This document shows, piece after piece, positions 16,264-24,681 of a stretch of 59,572 nucleotides of DNA. Numbering within the stretch: the stretch's first letter is position 1; each line of letters opens with the position of its first letter. The notes below the pieces were generated by a model, which saw only the letters and a list, made by a program, of their open reading frames with translations, did not search any database and was not told the origin of the DNA. Source of the DNA: DATFRX01 sp035630615 (GTDB taxonomy: Bacteria > Actinomycetota > Actinomycetes > Propionibacteriales > Nocardioidaceae); NCBI GenBank assembly GCA_035630615.1, contig DASQKI010000067.1, positions 1-59,572 on the forward strand, read 5' to 3'. Both the position numbers and the translations under genes were made by a program.

Positions 16264-18342
16264 TCAGCCGCCCGACTCGTCGGTGATCTGCTCGAGTGCC
16301 TTCTCCGCCGCGCGCCGGATCGCGGCGTCCTCCTCGATCGACCGCCAGCTGCCGGCCTGGCCGAGCCGAAGGTCGAGACTGAGCAGGGCGCGCAGTGCCG
16401 GTTCGGCGTCGACAGCTTGCGGACCGAGGTCGCCGACGTAGTTGACGGCCAGCCGCATGCGGGCTTCGAAAAACGCCAGCTCGAGAGGGCGAAGTGTCTC
16501 CACCATGCGGTCGACGGCCACCGTCGGATCGCCGGTGAGGAGCCAGTGGAGCTGCGCCGCATCGATCCGGTCCCAGTCGTCGCCGTCGCGTACGAGCTCC
16601 CCGACCCGGTCGACCAGCTGTGCCGGCGGTGACGTGCCGTCGAGCTGGCCGAGGGTCGCGAACAACCTGACGGCGGGTCGGGCGCTCTTGCCCTCAAGCC
16701 CGCGACCCAAGACCCGAACAGCGAGGTCGGTGTCGCCGGTGATCTTGGCGTACGCCCAGGCGGCCTGCATCCGGTTGTCGGCGTCGAACTGCGGTCGCCG
16801 ATCCTCGTTCGGCAGATACAGCCGCCCGGACTCCTCGTCGTCGACGTGCCGGCCGGTGCGAAGCCGCTCGGTCCACGCCGGGCCGCGGGCGAGGCGTCGC
16901 AGCGCCGGTGCGGCGTCGGCCGCGGCTGGCCCCATCTGGCCGAGCGCATGGGCGGCCCAGCCGGCGGCGTCCATCGACAACAGGTCGATCAGCTCCGGCA
17001 CCGCCTCGGCGCCGTCGGGGCCCCATGCCGCGAGCGTCCGCGCCATCTCTCTGTGCCACTGATAGTCGTCGGTCGTGCGGAGCCGCTCGCGGACCGCCGG
17101 CAGGAGGTCCGGGGCCAGGTCGCGGAGCGGGCCGAGCACCTGATGCATCGCCGGCATGTCGAGGCTGTAGAACTGCGGATGGCCGCCTCCGGAGGACCAG
17201 ACGTCGAACCCGGATCGTGACCCACGAACCTGCTCGCGAAGCTCGCCCACGCACCGACGGTCGCCGATCCGAGCGAGCGCCCAGACCGCCAGGTCTGCGA
17301 TCGACTCGTCGGCGTATCGGCTGGCCGGCCGGTCGTCGCTCATCAACCTTGCCACCTCGTCGGCGAACGGCGCCGATGCGACTCCGCACGCGGCGATGAC
17401 GTGGATGGCGTACGCCCGGGTCTCGACCGACTCGTCGCCAAGCCGGGCCGCGATCGCAGGCAGCAGCGTGTCCTCGGGGGAGCGCCAACTGGCCAGGACG
17501 AGGGCGCCGTCTCGGACGGCGTTGACCCGGTCCTCCTCGTTCGGGCTGTCCAAGCGCTCCAGGCAGAGCTGAACGCGCCGATCCAGCCGACCCGACGCAT
17601 GGGTCACCCAGTCGGCCACCGACCGGTCGGCCTCGGCAAGCCACGACTTCCGCTCCCACGGTGGCACGTCGCCGGCCCGGACGGCGTCGGCCATGACGTG
17701 TTGGGCCAGGTCCTGTCCGGGGTCGACCTTGACCAGCACGGCCGCTGCCCCGAGCTTCGCCTCCTCGTCGTCCTGGTCGAGCAGGCTGCACAGCCAGGCG
17801 TGCGCGGGGTCGGACGCTTCGAGGCGATCCAGGCGCCCGATCGCCAGTGCGAGGTCGACCCGGGTCAGATCGTCGGGCTCGCGGTCCCAGTGCACGCGCA
17901 GTCCGTCGAGTACCCACTTCACATCGTCGTCGGCGCTGGTGGCAACCAGCGCCTGGAGCACCTGGCGGCGAACGCCTTCGTCCGGGTCTTCCAGGAGGTC
18001 GAGCAGGCGGGGGACCTGGGCCGACCAGGCGGCCGTCCAGGTGGGGTCGAGGGCGTCGATCGAGTCGACGGTGTCGGTCTCCCACAGCTCGGGTAGCGCC
18101 GCGAGCGCATGTGGGCGGACCGGGGTCGACGGGTCTGCGGCGAGTTCGACCAGGAACGGCAGCACCGCCGTCGCCAGCGCCGGTGTGCCGCTGGGAGCGG
18201 TGTGCTCGTGGGACGCGAGCAGGTCGTCGAGGTCCCACCAGGCGTCGAGGGCGCGCGATCCGTCGGTCATCGCGCGGAGCAGGTCCGGCACCTCATCGGT
18301 CCCGAGCGCTGCCCAGTCGACGTCGGCCAGTCCTTCGAACAT
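16264..18342 (-). CDS. HEAT-repeat protein, large, cytoplasmic
   Basis: 692 aa of acidic alpha-helical repeats with the HEAT pattern, e.g. PFLVELAADPSTPVRPHALA, DEGVRRQVLQALVA, DESVETRAYAIHVIAAC, AVPELIDLL and AGWAAHALGQMGPAAADAAP. There is no signal peptide or membrane helix and no catalytic domain. HEAT solenoids act as protein-binding scaffolds; the partner is unknown. The ATG at 18342 has no ribosome-binding site but TATCCT lies 6 nt before it. Related long HEAT proteins occur in Streptomyces-type actinobacteria, usually without known function. Confidence 0.85.
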   Translation of the reverse strand: MFEGLADVDWAALGTDEVPDLLRAMTDGSRALDAWWDLDDLLASHEHTAPSGTPALATAVLPFLVELAADPSTPVRPHALAALPELWETDTVDSIDALDPTWTAAWSAQVPRLLDLLEDPDEGVRRQVLQALVATSADDDVKWVLDGLRVHWDREPDDLTRVDLALAIGRLDRLEASDPAHAWLCSLLDQDDEEAKLGAAAVLVKVDPGQDLAQHVMADAVRAGDVPPWERKSWLAEADRSVADWVTHASGRLDRRVQLCLERLDSPNEEDRVNAVRDGALVLASWRSPEDTLLPAIAARLGDESVETRAYAIHVIAACGVASAPFADEVARLMSDDRPASRYADESIADLAVWALARIGDRRCVGELREQVRGSRSGFDVWSSGGGHPQFYSLDMPAMHQVLGPLRDLAPDLLPAVRERLRTTDDYQWHREMARTLAAWGPDGAEAVPELIDLLSMDAAGWAAHALGQMGPAAADAAPALRRLARGPAWTERLRTGRHVDDEESGRLYLPNEDRRPQFDADNRMQAAWAYAKITGDTDLAVRVLGRGLEGKSARPAVRLFATLGQLDGTSPPAQLVDRVGELVRDGDDWDRIDAAQLHWLLTGDPTVAVDRMVETLRPLELAFFEARMRLAVNYVGDLGPQAVDAEPALRALLSLDLRLGQAGSWRSIEEDAAIRRAAEKALEQITDESGG

Positions 18343-18348
18343 CCCGCG

Positions 18349-18354
18349 AGGATA
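18349..18354 (-). promoter_or_regulatory. -10-like TATCCT before the HEAT-repeat gene
   Basis: TATCCT, 6 nt, then ATG on the minus strand, with no Shine-Dalgarno. It fits a leaderless start; the -35 region (GGTTTC or AGGTTT at 17-18 bp) is weak. Confidence 0.45.
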
Positions 18355-18407
18355 CGGCCTGTAACCGATTGGAAACCTTCCGCCACGACCGATGAGTTTT
18401 CGGGCCG

Positions 18408-18433
18408 GTGCTGGTCTGTACTAGTGACAGCAC
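18408..18433. promoter_or_regulatory. Inverted repeat upstream of the VOC-VOC-sigma cluster
   Basis: GTGCTG (18408-18413) and CAGCAC (18428-18433) flank a 14-bp centre containing ACTAGT. It lies 38-64 bp before the first VOC gene, where a promoter or operator would be. Only 6-bp arms, so modest support. Confidence 0.35.
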
Positions 18434-18471
18434 AACCGACCGGCACGCGACGGCGTGCAAAGGAGGGCGAT

Positions 18472-18864
18472 ATGAGCTCGCTTGGCAGTCTGCTTCTAGC
18501 CAGCGCCGACCCGCAGCGACTCGGGGCGTGGTACGTCGAGGCGCTGCAGCCGGACGACGACGCCAGCGTCGGGTCGTACCGAATGCTCCGTTTCGGGGGG
18601 TTCTTCGTCATGATCGACAGCCGCGACGACGTCGGCGACGCCAATCCGGAGCCGGGCCGGCTCATCCTCAACTTCGACGTCGCCGACGCCCGCGCGACGG
18701 CCGCTCGGATCGACGGGCTTGGAGCCACCTGGCTCGCGCGCCTCGAGGATCGCGACGGGAGCCTGTTTGGCACCGCGGTCGATCCGGACGGAAACTACGT
18801 CCAGATCATTCAGCTCAGCGAGGCGCACAAAGCCGCGATGGCCGACGAACACGCCACCGCGTAG
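18472..18864 (+). CDS. VOC-fold protein 1 of the sigma-linked pair
   Basis: 130 aa. A beta-alpha-beta-beta-beta pair is visible: LGSLLLASADPQRLGAWYVE, FGGFFVMIDS, RLILNFDVADARATAARID, then DGSLFGTAVDPDGNYVQIIQ with the usual C-terminal ligand region. GGAGG precedes ATG 18472. A second VOC gene begins 13 nt later and a SigG-like sigma gene after that, so the three are probably one operon. The substrate is unknown; the DPDGNYVQI ending is glyoxalase-like. Confidence 0.85.
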   Translation: MSSLGSLLLASADPQRLGAWYVEALQPDDDASVGSYRMLRFGGFFVMIDSRDDVGDANPEPGRLILNFDVADARATAARIDGLGATWLARLEDRDGSLFGTAVDPDGNYVQIIQLSEAHKAAMADEHATA

Positions 18865-18877
18865 GGAAGGAAGGGAC

Positions 18878-19255
18878 ATGCTCGCCAACAGCAAGGCATT
18901 CAGCGGTTTCTCGGTGGACGACGCCGACAAGGCGAAGGCGTTTTATCAAGACACGCTCGGTCTGCGGATCGAGGACATCGAAGGCTCGCCCGGATTGATG
19001 ACTCTTCATCTCGGCGGCGACAACAACGTGCTCGTCTACCCGAAGCCCGATCACGAGCCGGCCAGCTTCACCGTTCTCAACTTCCCGGTCGACGACATCG
19101 ACGCTGTGGTCGACGAGCTAGCCGCCCGAGGCGTGACTTTCGAGCGGTACGACTGGGCCAAGCCCGACGACAAGGGGATCAACCGCGAAATTGGGCCGGC
19201 GATCGCCTGGTTCAAGGACCCGGCCGGAAACGTTTTGTCCGTCCTCCAGGGTTAG
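18878..19255 (+). CDS. VOC-fold protein 2 of the sigma-linked pair
   Basis: 125 aa. It contains FSVDDADKAKAFYQDTLGLR, LHLGGDNNVLVYPK, FPVDDIDAVVDELAARGVTF and AWFKDPAGNVLSVLQ, a clear glyoxalase/bleomycin-resistance fold. The start ATG has GGAAGGAAGGG upstream. It is followed after 46 nt by the SigG-like sigma gene. In M. tuberculosis, glyoxalase-family genes have been reported in the SigG regulon, which makes this neighbourhood notable. Confidence 0.87.
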   Translation: MLANSKAFSGFSVDDADKAKAFYQDTLGLRIEDIEGSPGLMTLHLGGDNNVLVYPKPDHEPASFTVLNFPVDDIDAVVDELAARGVTFERYDWAKPDDKGINREIGPAIAWFKDPAGNVLSVLQG

Positions 19256-19301
19256 ATCGCTTAGAGTCGCTACCAGACTTGGTCAGAGAAGGGACAAGGC
19301 G

Positions 19302-20303
19302 ATGACCGTCAGCGCCGTCGACGAAGATTTTCTCCGGCAGGCCGACCCGTTTCGCGGGGAGCTGCTCGCGCACTGCTACCGCATGCTCGGCTCCGTCCAT
19401 GACGCCGAGGACCTCGTACAAGAGACCTATCTGCGTGCCTGGCGGGCCTACGACAAGTTCGAAGGTCGCTCGTCGCTGCGCACGTGGCTCTATCGGATCG
19501 CGACCAGCGCCTGCCTGACCGCGCTCGAGAGTCGCAATCGCCGGCCGCTGCCGACCGGGCTCGGCGGTCCGTCGGACCCCAACGCCGAGCTGGTCCAAAA
19601 CGACGAGGTGCCGTGGCTGGAGCCGGTGCCCGATGCGAAGGTCGGCGCGGCCACGTCAGACCCAGCGTCGGTCGTCACGTCCAAGGAGAGCATCCGGCTG
19701 GCGCTGATCGCCGCCCTCCAACACCTGCCGGCACGTCAGCGGGCCGTGCTCATCCTGCGTGACGTCTTGAAATGGAAGGCCGCGGAGGTCGCCGAACTGC
19801 TCGAGACCACCACTACGGCGGTCAACAGCATCCTGCAGCGGGCTCGCACCCAGCTCGACAAGGCCGGGCTCAGCGAAGACGTCGTCACCGAGCCGACGAC
19901 GCAAGACCAGCGCAACCTGCTCGACCGCTACGCCAGGGCGTTCGAGGACTACGACGTCAACGCCATCGTCGAGCTCTTCACCAAGGACGCGGTGATGGAG
20001 ATGCCGCCATTCCTTTCGTGGTTCAAGGGGCCGGAAAACATCGGCGGTCTGGTGCGCAACCACTGCCCGGCCGAGCGGGCGGGCGACCAGATCCTGGTGC
20101 CGATCGAGGCCAACGGACAGCCGGCGTTCGGGCTCTACATGCGCGAAGAAGACGGTGTGCACCGCGCCTTCCAGCTCCAGGTACTCGAGCTCACACCGGA
20201 GGGCAAGGTCTCGCACGTCGTCGTGTTCTTCGACACGAGCCTGTTCGCAGAGTTCGGGCTCCCCGAGATCGCGCCGGCCGAGCGCCGTCCGACGGCCGTG
20301 TGA
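19302..20303 (+). CDS. SigG/TIGR02960-type sigma factor with SnoaL-like C-terminal domain
   Basis: 333 aa. Region 2 is at ~20-85 (HCYRMLGSVHDAEDLVQETY, SLRTWLYRIATSACL). Region 4 is at ~135-190 (LQHLPARQRAVLILRDVLKW, then AEVAELLETTTTAVNSILQR). From ~200 on there is a SnoaL/NTF2-like domain (NLLDRYARAFEDYDVNAIVE, MEMPPFLSWFKG). In related ECF groups this tail regulates the sigma factor in place of a separate anti-sigma. ATG 19302 follows AAGGGACAAGG. The in-frame extension to 19191 is inside the VOC gene and is rejected. The gene at 20311 follows after 7 nt. Confidence 0.9.
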   Translation: MTVSAVDEDFLRQADPFRGELLAHCYRMLGSVHDAEDLVQETYLRAWRAYDKFEGRSSLRTWLYRIATSACLTALESRNRRPLPTGLGGPSDPNAELVQNDEVPWLEPVPDAKVGAATSDPASVVTSKESIRLALIAALQHLPARQRAVLILRDVLKWKAAEVAELLETTTTAVNSILQRARTQLDKAGLSEDVVTEPTTQDQRNLLDRYARAFEDYDVNAIVELFTKDAVMEMPPFLSWFKGPENIGGLVRNHCPAERAGDQILVPIEANGQPAFGLYMREEDGVHRAFQLQVLELTPEGKVSHVVVFFDTSLFAEFGLPEIAPAERRPTAV

Positions 20304-20310
20304 GGCCGAG

Positions 20311-20892
20311 ATGGCCGACCGACCCGAGACAGCGGTGCTCGGCGGGGTAGAGCTGCTCGAACGCGCGATCGGCTACACCCACGGCAGCCTGCAGCTCGTG
20401 TCGGCCGACCTGCTGAACCGACAGACGCCGTGTCGCGATTGGAACCTGCGAGACCTGCTGGAGCACATGGCCGACTCGCTGGTCGCGTTGTCGGATGCGG
20501 CCGAGATCGGTCGGGTCGACCTCGAGCCGTGCGAGCTGACCGGCGAGTTCGCCGTCGACATCGTCAGAGTTCTCCACGAGCGCGCCTGCCGGTTGCTCGG
20601 CGCTTGGACCAACGCGGACACGTCGCGAGACGTCGCGATCGGCGACCAGTCCCTCATGAGCAACCTGCTGACCAGCGCCGGCGCCCTGGAGGTCGCCGTG
20701 CACGGCTGGGATGTCGCCCGGGCCTGCGGACACGATCGACCGATCCCGGCGGCGCTTGCCGAAGAGCTGCTCGAGGTCGCACCGGTGCTGGTCACCGAAG
20801 TCGATCGGGTCGGACGGTTCGCCGCCCGCGTGCCGGTGTCGCCGCTGGCCAGGCCCAGCGACCTCCTGACGGCCTATCTCGGACGCCGGTGA
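20311..20892 (+). CDS. TIGR03086-type protein, mycothiol-dependent isomerase N-terminal fold
   Basis: 193 aa of the DinB superfamily. LNRQTPCRDWNLRDLLEHM is the family signature, with His as a likely metal ligand, and SAGALEVAVHGWDVARACG holds the second conserved region. Members relate to the maleylpyruvate isomerase N-terminal domain and may use mycothiol, but the reaction of TIGR03086 proteins is not known. It starts 7 nt after the sigma gene and is probably in the same operon. Confidence 0.85.
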   Translation: MADRPETAVLGGVELLERAIGYTHGSLQLVSADLLNRQTPCRDWNLRDLLEHMADSLVALSDAAEIGRVDLEPCELTGEFAVDIVRVLHERACRLLGAWTNADTSRDVAIGDQSLMSNLLTSAGALEVAVHGWDVARACGHDRPIPAALAEELLEVAPVLVTEVDRVGRFAARVPVSPLARPSDLLTAYLGRR

Positions 20893-20897
20893 GTTGG

Positions 20898-21974
20898 TCA
20901 GCGGTCGCGCCGGATCGACCGCTCCGCCAGTGTGATGAGCGCCTTGCGAGCGTCGTCGTCGGCCAACGGAGCGGGGTCGAGGACCCGTAGCGCCGTGTCG
21001 TAAAGCCCGTCGATCTGTGCCTCGACGGCCGCGAGGGCGCCGGTCGACCGCAGGACCTCGCGTACCCGGTCGACATCGTCGGCTGTGAGCGTGGGGTTGC
21101 CGATCATCGCGTCCAGGAGCCTGCGCTGGGCCGCGTCGGCGTGCTCGTAGGCCCGAGCGACCAGGACGGTCCGCTTGCCCGACCGCAGGTCGTCGCCGGC
21201 AGGCTTGCCGGTCACGGATGCGTCGCCGAACGCGCCGAGCAGGTCGTCGCGCAGCTGGAACGCCTCGCCGACCGGCAACCCGAACCCGCTCAGGGCGTCG
21301 CTGAGCGCGGGGTCGGCCCCCGCCAAGGCGGCGCCGATCAGCAGCGGCCGCTCGACGGTATATTTCGCCGCCTTGAAGCGGACGACGCGCATCGCCGACT
21401 CGACCGTCGGGTCGGCCGCCGCCTCGGCGACGACGTCGAGGAACTGGCCCGCGACGACCTCGGACTTGCAGGCGTCGAAATGACCGGCGGCGCTGGTTGC
21501 GCTGTCACCAGTCGCCGCGGCTCGGAACATCTCGTCGGCCCATGACAGCATCAGGTCGCCCAGCAAGACGGCCGCGCCGACCCCGAACCGCAGGGAGTCG
21601 CCCCGGAACGCCCGCTCCTCATGCTGGGCGGCAAATGCGCGATGGGCGGCCGGCCGCCCCCGTCGAGTGGCCGACTCGTCGATGACGTCGTCGTGCACGA
21701 GGGCACTGGCCTGCAGCCACTCGAGGGCCGCCCCCGCGACGATCGGCCGATCGCTGACCGATGAGCCGCCGGCCGCGCGCCAACCCCAATAGCAATACGC
21801 CGCTCGCAGCCGCTTGCCGCCACTCACACTGCGTCGGGCCGCGTCGATGAGCGCGGCTGCCTCCGGCCCCGCGTCGGCGAGACGGTCCCGCTGGGCGGCG
21901 ACGAACGAGTCGATCTCGGCCTGGACCCGATCAATCAGGTCCTCGGCTCCGGGCGATGCGGCCATGGCGTCCAT
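20898..21974 (-). CDS. idsA: Polyprenyl (geranylgeranyl-type) diphosphate synthase
   Basis: 358 aa all-alpha prenyltransferase. The first Asp-rich motif is HDDVIDES (Asp95, Asp96, Asp99); the second is FQLRDDLLGAFGD (Asp243, Asp244, Asp251). GGKRLR near 52-57 binds diphosphate. It condenses isopentenyl diphosphate with allylic diphosphates, probably giving a C15-C25 product. Its place beside metF and near the kinase/Rv2175c pair matches M. tuberculosis idsA2 (Rv2173). Met4 (MAASPG) is an alternative start. A phytoene-desaturase-like gene 1.3 kb away could use its product. Confidence 0.9.
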   Translation of the reverse strand: MDAMAASPGAEDLIDRVQAEIDSFVAAQRDRLADAGPEAAALIDAARRSVSGGKRLRAAYCYWGWRAAGGSSVSDRPIVAGAALEWLQASALVHDDVIDESATRRGRPAAHRAFAAQHEERAFRGDSLRFGVGAAVLLGDLMLSWADEMFRAAATGDSATSAAGHFDACKSEVVAGQFLDVVAEAAADPTVESAMRVVRFKAAKYTVERPLLIGAALAGADPALSDALSGFGLPVGEAFQLRDDLLGAFGDASVTGKPAGDDLRSGKRTVLVARAYEHADAAQRRLLDAMIGNPTLTADDVDRVREVLRSTGALAAVEAQIDGLYDTALRVLDPAPLADDDARKALITLAERSIRRDR

Positions 21975-22055
21975 GATTCAGTACGCCGTCCGGTCGGCCG
22001 TGCGCGGGCGGTCTCACCAGTGGGTCCGTCGCCATCGGAGTCGGGTGTCGTCGCC

Positions 22056-22061
22056 TAGGCT
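22056..22061 (+). promoter_or_regulatory. -10-like TAGGCT before metF
   Basis: TAGGCT, then 7 nt (GACAGGC), then the metF ATG. No ribosome-binding site is present, which fits a leaderless transcript. Confidence 0.45.
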
Positions 22062-22068
22062 GACAGGC

Positions 22069-22959
22069 ATGAATCGAGGCGGCACGCTGCTCGACGCCCT
22101 AGCCGATCCGGGGCGGCGTGCCTGCTCGTTCGAGTTCTTCCCGCCCCAAGACGACGAGGCCGAGCGGCGGCTGTGGACGGCGATCCGCGAGCTCGAGCCG
22201 CTGCATCCGGCCTTCGTCTCCGTGACCTACGGCGCCGGCGGCTCGAATCGCGATCGCACGGTCCGGGTGACCGAGCGGATCGCGGCCGAGACGACGCTGC
22301 GGCCGGTGGGCCATCTGACCGGCGTCAACCATTCGCGGGCCGAGTTGCGCACCGTCGTCGGGCAATACGCCGCGGCCGGTGTCCGCCACATCCTCGCCAT
22401 CCGAGGCGACCCGCCCGGCGGTCCCGGACAGCCCTGGGAGCCGTACCCCGACGGCATCGACCACGCCCTGGAGCTTGTTGAGTTGATCTGCTCCCTCGGC
22501 GACTTCTGCGTCGGCGTCGCGGCGTTTCCCGAGAAGCATCCGGAGGCGGTCGACGTCGACGCTGACGCGCGCGTCCTCGCCGCCAAGGCACGGGCCGGTG
22601 CTCGGTTTGCCGTGACGCAGTTCTTCTTCCGTGCCGAGGATTATTTCGAGCTCGTCGATCGAGCGGTGCGCTACGGCTGCGACATTCCGATCATCCCCGG
22701 AATCATGCCGATCACGAATCTTCGCCAGGTGACTCGGATGGCCGACTTGTCCGGGTCTGAGGTTCCCCGCGACATCGTCGGGCGGCTCGAACGGCTCGGC
22801 GACGATCCGAAGGCGGTGCGGGCCGAAGGGATCGAGATCGCCACCGCGTTGTGCGACCGGCTCCTCGAAGGCGGCGCGCCGTCGCTGCACTTCTACACGC
22901 TCAACCGATCGACGGCGACGCGCCAGATCCATGCCAGGCTCGGCACCCTGATCGGGTGA
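22069..22959 (+). CDS. metF: Methylenetetrahydrofolate reductase
   Basis: 296 aa TIM-barrel flavoenzyme reducing 5,10-methylene-THF to 5-methyl-THF for methionine synthesis. Motifs include CSFEFFPPQDDEAE (catalytic Glu), PAFVSVTYGAGGSNRD, GHLTGVNHSR, HILAIRGDPP, GVAAFPEKHPEA, TQFFFRAEDYF and PIIPGIMPITN, ending in LHFYTLNRS. ATG 22069 is where homology begins. It diverges from idsA, with 94 bp between starts. Confidence 0.95.
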   Translation: MNRGGTLLDALADPGRRACSFEFFPPQDDEAERRLWTAIRELEPLHPAFVSVTYGAGGSNRDRTVRVTERIAAETTLRPVGHLTGVNHSRAELRTVVGQYAAAGVRHILAIRGDPPGGPGQPWEPYPDGIDHALELVELICSLGDFCVGVAAFPEKHPEAVDVDADARVLAAKARAGARFAVTQFFFRAEDYFELVDRAVRYGCDIPIIPGIMPITNLRQVTRMADLSGSEVPRDIVGRLERLGDDPKAVRAEGIEIATALCDRLLEGGAPSLHFYTLNRSTATRQIHARLGTLIG

Positions 22960-23033
22960 GCCCCGACACGCCCATATGCGCAGGTCTGAGGCATTGCCGT
23001 ATCAAGGACCCGTCTGATGCCATCCTGATTTAT

Positions 23034-23309
23034 GTGAGCACCCGGCAGCGGATCCGGCGGGCGGCACTGGCCGTCTCGGCAACGCTGTGCGTCGTTCTCT
23101 GCTTGTTCGCGGCCGCCGCCCTGACATGGTCGATCGTGCCGATCGGTGAGACGGTGCTCATGCTGACCCTCTGGGCGAGCGGTTTGGCCGGGTTTGGCCT
23201 GTCGATCGCGGCGTGTCGGGTCGACGACGACTCGATCGAAGACCCGCACTACTTCGGCTCGATCGTGCGCGGCCTGCGGTCCGAGTGGCATCACGACGAC
23301 GCGGCCTGA
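23034..23309 (+). CDS. Small two-helix membrane protein, unknown function
   Basis: 91 aa from GTG 23034 (VSTRQRIRR...). A basic N-terminus is followed by two hydrophobic helices (AALAVSATLCVVLCLFAAAA and ETVLMLTLWASGLAGFGLSI) and a soluble acidic tail (CRVDDDSIEDPHYFGSIVRG). No family recognised. It lies between metF and the convergent phytoene-desaturase-like gene (4-nt gap). An upstream in-frame start at 22851 overlaps metF and is rejected. Confidence 0.6.
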   Translation: MSTRQRIRRAALAVSATLCVVLCLFAAAALTWSIVPIGETVLMLTLWASGLAGFGLSIAACRVDDDSIEDPHYFGSIVRGLRSEWHHDDAA

Positions 23310-23313
23310 GTCG

Positions 23314-24627
23314 TCACGCCTTTCCGATGGTGGTGGCGACCTGCGCCGCGCCGAGCCCGCCGAGCACCATTCCCGGTCCGGGATGCACGTCCGGCCCGAG
23401 TCGGAAGAGTCCGTCGATCGTGGTCCGCGGCCGCTCGCGGCGAAACGCCGTCCGCCACCCGGACCAGGCGATCCCGGACGGCGACCCGCCTCTGCTACCG
23501 ACGATCTCCGACGGGGACCGATCGATCCGGGTCACGACCAGGTGCCGCACGTCGATTCCGTAGCGGGCCAGGCTGATCAGGATGTCCTCGGATCCGAGCT
23601 GATGCTCGATCGACCAGGCATGGCGGTCCGGTGGGGCCACACCGCCGGTGCGGACGATCGCGAGAGGGCTGCCGTGCACGAATGTCTCCGTCGGCAGTGA
23701 CGGTGGCCGGCCACGCAGGCCGAGGTACGTACGAGCCGCCGGAATCGCGGGAGACAGCGGCTTGGCGGTACCGAGCGCCGCCGGCCGTCGCGGCGCCGTC
23801 CACACCACGATGTCGGCCGCCTCGACGGCGCCGTCGGCGACCACCAGACCGGTCGCTTTGCCGGCGTGTACGACGAGATCCTCGACAGGGGTCTCGGTCC
23901 GGACGTCCACGCCACGCTCGTCGAGTCGATGCGCGAGCGCCGCGACGAGGGCGTGGACGCCCCCGACGACCCGCCAGCGGCCGAAGCTGCGCTCGACGTA
24001 CTCGACCACACCGAACAGTGCCGGCAACGCTCGCGGGTCCTGCCCGTCCAGCCGATGCCTGTCGAGCAGCAGCGCCGACAGCCGGTCGTCGCGAGCGGCC
24101 GAGCGGCTGGCCCGGTTGAGCGCCCGATGCAGCGAGCGGCGGACCTGCAAGGTCTTCCACTCCGCCGCCTCTATGGCGTGCCGGCCCTCGAACGGGTTCT
24201 CCAGAGTCCGTCGGCGAACGACGTCCCACACCGGCGCGAGCTGGTCGACATAGCCGCTCCAGAGGTCGGCCGCACGACCGTTGAAGGCGGCCGTGAGCGC
24301 GTCCACCTGCTCGATTCGGGTGCCCATCGGGAGGTCGAGCACCGAGCGGTCGGCGAAGATATGGCGGCGACCGGGCCGCACCGGGCGTAGCTCGACGACG
24401 CGCTCGAGTGGACGGCCCGACTTGCGAAACAGGTCGCGTACGACGGCCGGGAGCGTCAAGGTGGTCGGTCCGGGATCCCAGGTGAACCCCTCGTGCCGGA
24501 GCGGTCGAAGCCCGCCGCCGAGCTCGCTCTCTCGCTCGAAGATCACCACCCGGTGACCGAGCTTGGCCAGCCGGGCGGCGGCAGCCATCCCTCGGAAGCC
24601 ACCTCCGACAATCGCGACGCGCGCCAC
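23314..24627 (-). CDS. Phytoene desaturase-like FAD oxidoreductase
   Basis: 437 aa. It starts with the dinucleotide-binding VAIVGGGFRGMAAAARLAKLG, followed by FERESELGGGLR and WDPGPTTLTLPAVVRDLF, a carotenoid desaturase/NAD(P)-FAD oxidase pattern. The C-terminus GLFRLGPDVHPGPGMVLGGL matches the FAD-binding end of CrtI-type enzymes. The family dehydrogenates or isomerises carotenoids and other isoprenoids. The nearby idsA gene suggests an isoprenoid substrate, but no phytoene synthase is in the window. GTG 24627 is preceded by TACTCT at 7 nt. Confidence 0.87.
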   Translation of the reverse strand: MARVAIVGGGFRGMAAAARLAKLGHRVVIFERESELGGGLRPLRHEGFTWDPGPTTLTLPAVVRDLFRKSGRPLERVVELRPVRPGRRHIFADRSVLDLPMGTRIEQVDALTAAFNGRAADLWSGYVDQLAPVWDVVRRRTLENPFEGRHAIEAAEWKTLQVRRSLHRALNRASRSAARDDRLSALLLDRHRLDGQDPRALPALFGVVEYVERSFGRWRVVGGVHALVAALAHRLDERGVDVRTETPVEDLVVHAGKATGLVVADGAVEAADIVVWTAPRRPAALGTAKPLSPAIPAARTYLGLRGRPPSLPTETFVHGSPLAIVRTGGVAPPDRHAWSIEHQLGSEDILISLARYGIDVRHLVVTRIDRSPSEIVGSRGGSPSGIAWSGWRTAFRRERPRTTIDGLFRLGPDVHPGPGMVLGGLGAAQVATTIGKA

Positions 24628-24634
24628 GGGCGGC

Positions 24635-24640
24635 AGAGTA
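24635..24640 (-). promoter_or_regulatory. -10-like TACTCT before the desaturase-like gene
   Basis: TACTCT, 7 nt, then GTG 24627. TCGACG lies 17 bp further upstream (24658-24663, minus strand), a fair -35 (4 of 6 to TTGACA). No ribosome-binding site. Confidence 0.5.
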
Positions 24641-24681
24641 TCGAGGCGTCGGTCGCGCGTCGATGTCTACCACGCGGGCTC

